9,958 nucleotides of DNA, taken from the NCBI GenBank assembly GCA_913045395.1, contig CAJWPV010000023.1, positions 1 to 9,958 of the forward strand, given 5' to 3'. The stretch is from an uncultured Verrucomicrobiota bacterium (lineage in GTDB: Bacteria > Verrucomicrobiota > Verrucomicrobiia > Limisphaerales > UBA1096). The position numbers and the translations under genes are program-made. Below the pieces are notes generated by a model that saw only the letters and a program-made list of their open reading frames with translations, was not told the DNA's origin and ran no database searches. Position 1 is the first letter of the stretch, and each line of letters opens with the position of its first letter. Positions 6,001 through 9,958 of the stretch are shown one piece after another.

Positions 6001-6375
6001 ATGAAACATTCTCCCGGTTTTCTGGCTGTAGTCGATGAAGCACGAACGCGAGTGAACGAGGTCGACCTGAATCAGACCCGCCAACGCCTAGCGAACAACC
6101 CGGACGCCATCCTGATGGACGTACGTGAGGACAAGGAATGGGTGAGCGGCCACGCAGCAGGCGCCGTTCACTTGGGCAAAGGAATCCTCGAGCGCGACAT
6201 CGAGTTGGCGCTGCCGGAGAAGGGTGCGGAAGTGATCATGTACTGCGGCGGGGGATTTCGCTCGGTGCTCACGGCGGAGGTGGCCCAGCGAATGGGCTAT
6301 ACGAATGTCCACTCGCTCATCGGCGGTCACAAAGCGCTCGTCAACGCCGGTTGGGATATGGAGAACGGTGAATGA
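6001..6375 (+). CDS. Single-domain rhodanese (sulfurtransferase)
   Basis: This is a 124-residue cytoplasmic rhodanese-domain protein. It would carry sulfane sulfur as a persulfide on C82, which sits in the active-site loop CGGGFRS (82-88). Other family marks are MDVREDKEW (39-47), the GHAAGAVHL segment (50-58) and the C-terminal LIGGHKALVNAGW (106-118). There is no signal peptide, although residues 6-11 are mildly hydrophobic. An in-frame ATG at 5965 would add 12 residues translated from palindrome sequence, so the ATG at 6001 is preferred. No Shine-Dalgarno is visible. Its physiological acceptor (thiosulfate detoxification, Fe-S or thiolation sulfur relay) cannot be told. The desulfurase-like gene is about 1.8 kb away with cinA between, so a functional link is only a guess. 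Confidence 0.9.
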   Translation: MKHSPGFLAVVDEARTRVNEVDLNQTRQRLANNPDAILMDVREDKEWVSGHAAGAVHLGKGILERDIELALPEKGAEVIMYCGGGFRSVLTAEVAQRMGYTNVHSLIGGHKALVNAGWDMENGE

Positions 6376-6386
6376 CAAGCCGCTGC

Positions 6387-6406
6387 TTGGCCGAGTGCCT
6401 GGCCAA
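6387..6406. repeat. Inverted repeat TTGGCC...GGCCAA between convergent genes
   Basis: TTGGCC (6387-6392) and GGCCAA (6401-6406) are reverse complements across eight bases. They fill most of the 36-base gap between the rhodanese stop and the korB stop, which face each other. Both arms match halves of the CTTGGCCAAG core. It might act as a weak hairpin for both transcripts, but there is no T-run on either side. Confidence 0.5.
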
Positions 6407-6411
6407 TGGAT

Positions 6412-7329
6412 CTACTTCATCTTATTGAAGTTGGCCTGGAGGATGTCATGAGCCTGCTGGCCCTTGAACTTGCTCTGGGCAGCCTCGATGACGCCGGCCT
6501 CAAGGGCGTTCTTCGTCGGACGCAGTACCTGATAGAAGATACCAAAACGGCCCGGGAAATCCTCGCCGGCCACGGCATACGCCGCCGCCTCGTCGGTGGG
6601 ATCGTGATCCTCCGGCATGAGCTTGAACTCGCCTCCCTTGCGGGGATTGGAGTTGTCAAATGCGCCCGCGAAAAACTCGGTGCACTCGCTCAGGCACTCG
6701 ATGAAACTGAAGCCGTCATGATCCATCGCGGCGTCCATCATCTCGAGCAAGTGCTTGGGATTGGTGTGCGACGTGCGGGCCACAAAAGTCGCTCCGGCCG
6801 AGATGGCGAGTTTCATCGGGTTGACCGGCTGGTCGAGCGCGCCCCAGTTGTCGGTCTTGCTCTTGAAACCAAGCGGCGAAGTCGGCGAGGTTTGCTTCTT
6901 GGTCAGGCCGTAGACGAAATTGTCCATGACCACGTAAGTCATCTTGACGTTTTTTCGGGCGGTGTGGACAAAGTGGTTACCGCCGATGGAGAAGGCGTCG
7001 CCGTCGCCGCCGAAGGTGAACACGTGCAAGTCGGGTCGCGAGATGGAGAGTCCGCTGGCGAAGGATAACGCGCGACCGTGAATGTAATGCACGCCATGTG
7101 CCTGCACAAAGTACGGAAAACGGCTGGAGCAGCCGATGCCGGCCACGGTGGTCACACTCTCGTGAGGGATGTTTCGTTTCTGGATCAGTTTGTAGTAGAT
7201 GGAGAGCACGGAAAAATCACCGCAGCCCGGACACCAAGTCGGATGATCAGCGGTGATCTCTTTTTTGGTCACCGGTTGGCGTTCCCCGGCGTCCTGTGAG
7301 GATTGCTCTATTGTTGCACTGTCACTCAT
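6412..7329 (-). CDS. korB: 2-oxoacid:ferredoxin oxidoreductase, beta subunit (KorB)
   Basis: This is the 305-residue thiamine-diphosphate-binding subunit of a CoA-acylating 2-oxoacid (probably 2-oxoglutarate):ferredoxin oxidoreductase. The ThDP/Mg motif is GDGDAFSIGGNH at 108-119, with DNFVYGLTKKQTSPTSP at 136-152. The [4Fe-4S] ligands are probably C33 and C36 (WCPGCG), C67 (GIGCSSR) and C216, by comparison with the Sulfolobus enzyme's four cysteines. HGRALSFASG (84-93) is the usual cofactor loop. Length and motifs match KorB, which pairs with a fused gamma-alpha KorA. It starts 15 bases after the korA stop, so the two form an operon and the subunits are made together. No clear Shine-Dalgarno is seen; MSDSATIEQS is a natural start. 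Confidence 0.94.
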   Translation of the reverse strand: MSDSATIEQSSQDAGERQPVTKKEITADHPTWCPGCGDFSVLSIYYKLIQKRNIPHESVTTVAGIGCSSRFPYFVQAHGVHYIHGRALSFASGLSISRPDLHVFTFGGDGDAFSIGGNHFVHTARKNVKMTYVVMDNFVYGLTKKQTSPTSPLGFKSKTDNWGALDQPVNPMKLAISAGATFVARTSHTNPKHLLEMMDAAMDHDGFSFIECLSECTEFFAGAFDNSNPRKGGEFKLMPEDHDPTDEAAAYAVAGEDFPGRFGIFYQVLRPTKNALEAGVIEAAQSKFKGQQAHDILQANFNKMK

Positions 7330-7344
7330 CTTGTTTAAATTGTA

Positions 7345-9168
7345 TCAAGCTGTGACCGGCTCTTCTGCTCTGCACGCCTTGACCCGCTCGATGATTTCCG
7401 AAACCTTCCATCGGCGGGCGGCTGTCTTGTTGATGCCTTTGATGCGCGCATCGGCAAACCGGGCGCGGAGTACGCCGGCCAACTGGCCGTAGCCGTAGAC
7501 ACCGCCGTCGTTCATCTCGACGACATAGACCGAATTGAACCGCGAAAAAATAGCATCCAAGCCGTTCGGCAACGGGTTGATGTGTTTGATGTGCAGCGCG
7601 GACAAGGCATCGCCATTGTTGCTGAGTTCTTCCACCGCCTCGAGGAGAGGCCCCTTAGTCGATCCCCAGCCCACCAGCAGCACGTCACCGGAGTCCGCCC
7701 CGTACACCTCAGGGGCGGGCAATTCATCCGCAAGTGTCTTGAGCTTGTTGCGGCGTTTTTTTGTCATTTCGATATGGTTCACCGCATCACCGCTGGGATG
7801 CCCCGACTCGTCATGCTCCAGGCCGGTCACCACGGGGTAACGGCCATCCTCAATCCGCGTACCGGGAGCCCGGTGTCGGCTGAGCCCGTCTCCGGACGAC
7901 AAGTCGTACGGCTTGTGCGACGGAACGGGGCTCAAGTCCAGTTCAACGTCCTTACAAATCGTTTTCAGATCCGGCTCGTTGAAAGCCTCGATGCGAGTGG
8001 CTATGGCCTGGTCGCTGAGCACGAACACGGGGACGCTGAATTTGCGAGCAATATTCACCGCCTCGATGGCGGTATAAAAACAATCCTCAACGTCGGAGGC
8101 GGCCAACACCACACGGGGCGAGTCGCCGTGGCCACCGTACAAGGCAATATTAAGATCTGACTGCTCGACATCAGTCGGCAAACCAGTGGAGGGGCCGCCG
8201 CGTTGCACGTCGATAACCACCAGCGGCATCTCCGCCATGACAGCCCACCCGATGGCCTCTGTCTTCAGTGAAATGCCCGGGCCGCTCGAACCGGTGACCC
8301 CCACATGCCCGCCGTAGCTCGCGCCTATCGCCATCGAGACGGAGGCTATCTCATCCTCGCACTGGATGAACGACCCGCCGTACTTGGGCAACTCGCGCCG
8401 GAGCAATTCCATGATTTCCGACCACGGCGTGATGGGGTAACCGGCACCAAAACGAACCCCTGCAGCGATCAGCCCGTAGCCAATCGCCTCGTTCCCGGAC
8501 ATCACCACCTGGTTCGAACGCTCAGCACCGCCCCTGGCTAGGCGAAACAGATTGGAGATATCGTTAGACTGATAACGACAACCAGCCTGGAAAGCGTCCA
8601 TCGCCGTCTTCACGATGCTTTCGCCCTTGCCACCAAACCGCTCGTTGATTAGCCGCTCGAGCTTCGTCGTATCGAGGCTGAACATCCCGGCAATCAAGCC
8701 AAGCGCATAAATGTTCTTGCCCTTGTCACGGGCAGTACCACCGATCGCCTCGACTGTCAGGCTGGAGATGGCGATACCAATGTGCCGATACTTGGTCAGC
8801 CATTCTTCACGCGGTTCCACGTGGTCGCTGTCGTAAACCAGAATGCCCCCCTTGGTCAGGTTATTGACATGATTATCGTATGAGTGCTGGTAAAAGGCGA
8901 ACAGCACGTCGGCTTTGTCACCGGGGCTAAGCACCTCACCGGAGCCAAGGCGCACCTGAAAAATGGACGCCCCACCCGAGATGGTCGACGGGATCGTCAT
9001 CATGGTCATCACCTCCCGCTCGCTCCTCCCCGCCAATCGCGCCAAGAATCCGCCGATGGACTGGATCCCGTCTTGGGAGTTACCAGCAAGGCGAATCGTC
9101 GCTTCAGATATATTGGATGCCCGGGAATCGTTCCCGTTATTGGCCTCCGAAACAGTCGTCTCGCTCAT
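7345..9168 (-). CDS. korA: 2-oxoacid:ferredoxin oxidoreductase, fused gamma-alpha subunit (KorA)
   Basis: This is a 607-residue subunit combining the gamma domain (about 22-200, starting at GNSQDGIQSIGG) and the alpha pyrimidine-binding domain (about 220-600). The alpha domain holds GYPITPWSE (243-251), where the YPITP loop contacts substrate and cofactor. It also has the conserved GSSGPGISLKTEAIGWAVMAE (about 293-313) and RGGPSTGLPTDVEQSDL (323-339). This gamma-alpha order is the KorA layout known from actinobacteria and many other bacteria, and suits 2-oxoglutarate rather than pyruvate enzymes. With KorB it interconverts a 2-oxoacid plus CoA with acyl-CoA and CO2, reducing ferredoxin. That allows an oxygen-tolerant or reductive TCA step. 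No ferredoxin-like delta domain is fused or adjacent. ATG 9168 (MSETT) is preferred over the in-frame ATG at 9195, because the extra MGQIYFIFS is not conserved-looking and korB begins in a similar way (MSDS); the choice is not certain. Confidence 0.94.
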   Translation of the reverse strand: MSETTVSEANNGNDSRASNISEATIRLAGNSQDGIQSIGGFLARLAGRSEREVMTMMTIPSTISGGASIFQVRLGSGEVLSPGDKADVLFAFYQHSYDNHVNNLTKGGILVYDSDHVEPREEWLTKYRHIGIAISSLTVEAIGGTARDKGKNIYALGLIAGMFSLDTTKLERLINERFGGKGESIVKTAMDAFQAGCRYQSNDISNLFRLARGGAERSNQVVMSGNEAIGYGLIAAGVRFGAGYPITPWSEIMELLRRELPKYGGSFIQCEDEIASVSMAIGASYGGHVGVTGSSGPGISLKTEAIGWAVMAEMPLVVIDVQRGGPSTGLPTDVEQSDLNIALYGGHGDSPRVVLAASDVEDCFYTAIEAVNIARKFSVPVFVLSDQAIATRIEAFNEPDLKTICKDVELDLSPVPSHKPYDLSSGDGLSRHRAPGTRIEDGRYPVVTGLEHDESGHPSGDAVNHIEMTKKRRNKLKTLADELPAPEVYGADSGDVLLVGWGSTKGPLLEAVEELSNNGDALSALHIKHINPLPNGLDAIFSRFNSVYVVEMNDGGVYGYGQLAGVLRARFADARIKGINKTAARRWKVSEIIERVKACRAEEPVTA

Positions 9169-9226
9169 CGAGAATATGAAATAAATTTGCCCCATCCGCC
9201 CCCAAGAGGTGGGGACGACGGCGGCG

Positions 9227-9254
9227 AAAGTAGCAATCTTTTTGGACGTGTCAA
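9227..9254 (-). promoter_or_regulatory. Probable sigma70-type promoter of korAB
   Basis: On the minus strand a perfect -35 TTGACA (9249-9254) is followed after 16 bases by TACTTT (9227-9232), a weak -10 matching three of six consensus bases. Transcription would begin near 9220, about 50 bases before the korA ATG at 9168. The perfect -35 is the main support. It implies that korAB is transcribed separately from thrH upstream. Confidence 0.4.
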
Positions 9255-9315
9255 ACGATTATCCATTCTAATGGAAAATATTTCATTTACTTCTCCACCG
9301 TGATTGTTCCGAGCA

Positions 9316-9333
9316 TGAACTTGGCCAAGTTCA
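9316..9333. repeat. Perfect 18-base palindrome over the thrH stop codon
   Basis: TGAACTTGGCCAAGTTCA equals its own reverse complement, with the family core CTTGGCCAAG at 9320-9329. The thrH stop codon TGA is its first three bases on the minus strand (9331-9333). As RNA it could form a hairpin at the end of the thrH message, but no T-run follows. It is the longest uninterrupted member of the family in the window. Confidence 0.75.
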
Positions 9334-9945
9334 CTCCTCCATCCCACCCCGGATCAGGGCCATCAATCCGCCGTACTCCGTGGCTGATTCGAACTGCGGA
9401 AACTCCGCCCTCACGCCATCCGGAGGCCGGAACAGATAGCCGGTGTCAGCCTCGCCGAGCATCGTCGTGTCATTGTACGAGTCGCCAGCGGCAATCACTT
9501 TGTAATTCAGCCCACGAAACGCCGCCACGGCTCTGCGTTTCTGATCCCGCTGCCGCAGCCGATAGTTGGCCACGCGCCCTTCCCCGTCGATCTCTAGCTG
9601 GTGGCACAACAGGGCCGGCCAGGCCAGTTGCCGCATCAGCGGCGCGGCAAACTCCTCAAACGTATCCGACAGGATGACCACCTGCGTGATCGAGCGCAGC
9701 TCGTCGAGAAACGCCCGGGCGCCATCCAGCGGAGCGAGCGTTCCAATCACCTCCTGAATGTCTGCCAACTTGAGGTCGTTCTCGGCGAGGATGGTCAAGC
9801 GGCCGGCCATCAACTCGTCGTAGTCCGGGATATCGCGAGTAGTCAGCTTGAGCTGCTCGATCCCGGTCTTCTGGGCGAAGGCAATCCAAATCTCCGGAAC
9901 CAGTACCCCCTCGAGATCCAACGCGACGATGATTTGTTGCTTCAT
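9331..9945 (-). CDS. thrH: ThrH: phosphoserine phosphatase / phosphoserine:homoserine phosphotransferase
   Basis: This is a 204-residue HAD-superfamily enzyme that closely follows Pseudomonas ThrH in length and sequence. That enzyme releases phosphate from phosphoserine (serine synthesis) or moves it to homoserine (feeding threonine synthesis). HAD motif I is DLEG at 10-13, with D10 as the nucleophile and the Glu typical of ThrH. Motif II is SDTF at 93-96, the motif III lysine is probably K136, and motif IV is GDSYND at 154-159. PEIWIAFAQKTGI (17-29), TTRDIPDYD (35-43) and LMRQL (103-107) are ThrH hallmarks. ATG 9945 is preferred. A GTG at 9957 adds four residues, and the window ends just past it, so an earlier start cannot be fully ruled out. 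The stop is inside an 18-base palindrome and about 160 bases separate it from korA. ThrH is common in proteobacteria, so transfer is possible but untested. Confidence 0.92.
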   Translation of the reverse strand: MKQQIIVALDLEGVLVPEIWIAFAQKTGIEQLKLTTRDIPDYDELMAGRLTILAENDLKLADIQEVIGTLAPLDGARAFLDELRSITQVVILSDTFEEFAAPLMRQLAWPALLCHQLEIDGEGRVANYRLRQRDQKRRAVAAFRGLNYKVIAAGDSYNDTTMLGEADTGYLFRPPDGVRAEFPQFESATEYGGLMALIRGGMEE

Positions 9946-9958
9946 GGCTTTGCGCACC

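Noticed and set aside
5898..6002. N-terminal extension of CinA to the ATG at 6002
   Set aside because: The extra 35 residues are a translation of the palindromic repeats, and the CinA family begins at the EIELINTGTE segment.
6406..7068. Open frame of 220 codons on the plus strand
   Set aside because: It is antisense to korB, which has complete ThDP and Fe-S motifs; no domain is seen in the antisense product.
9265..9276. CCATTCTAATGG inverted repeat as a thrH terminator
   Set aside because: It has only five-base arms with a two-base loop and no T-run; it is more likely chance symmetry in AT-rich DNA.

Overview
The window holds ten protein genes and no RNA gene, CRISPR array or insertion sequence that I can see. 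The mix points to a member of the PVC group, most likely a verrucomicrobial or related environmental bacterium. The pointers are a Planctomycetes/Verrucomicrobia-style exported sulfatase, a gamma-alpha fused KorA with KorB, a ThrH phosphatase, a small acidic single-cluster ferredoxin, moderately high G+C, and start sites with almost no Shine-Dalgarno sequences. This placement is inference from gene content, not from a marker gene.

Layout from left to right. The 5' end of an exported sulfatase runs leftward off the window (1-379, minus). It is divergent from an acyl-lipid/acyl-CoA desaturase (532-1695, plus). A 293-base gap follows with several inverted repeats and a strong GAAA-loop intrinsic terminator (1876-1913). 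Next on the plus strand come an exported metallo-beta-lactamase-fold protein (1989-3056), a cysteine-desulfurase-like protein lacking the PLP lysine (3090-4247) and a ferredoxin (4327-4563), closed by a terminator (4584-4625). cinA (4626-5897, minus) and a rhodanese gene (6001-6375, plus) diverge from a 103-base spacer packed with palindromes. The right part is all minus strand: thrH (9331-9945), then the korA-korB operon (9168 to 6412), which probably has its own promoter near 9227-9254.

How the genes work together. KorAB is a CoA-acylating 2-oxoacid:ferredoxin oxidoreductase that needs a ferredoxin such as the one at 4327-4563. The desulfurase-like protein, ferredoxin and rhodanese all belong to sulfur and Fe-S chemistry but are not one operon. 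The other genes (desaturase, cinA, thrH, sulfatase) look like independent housekeeping or catabolic functions.

Two things stand out. One is a palindrome family with core CTTGGCCAAG: five perfect copies, four of them in gaps or at a gene end, plus degenerate copies in most other gaps. The other is the desulfurase homologue, which keeps its catalytic-type cysteine but has lost the PLP lysine and other cofactor contacts.
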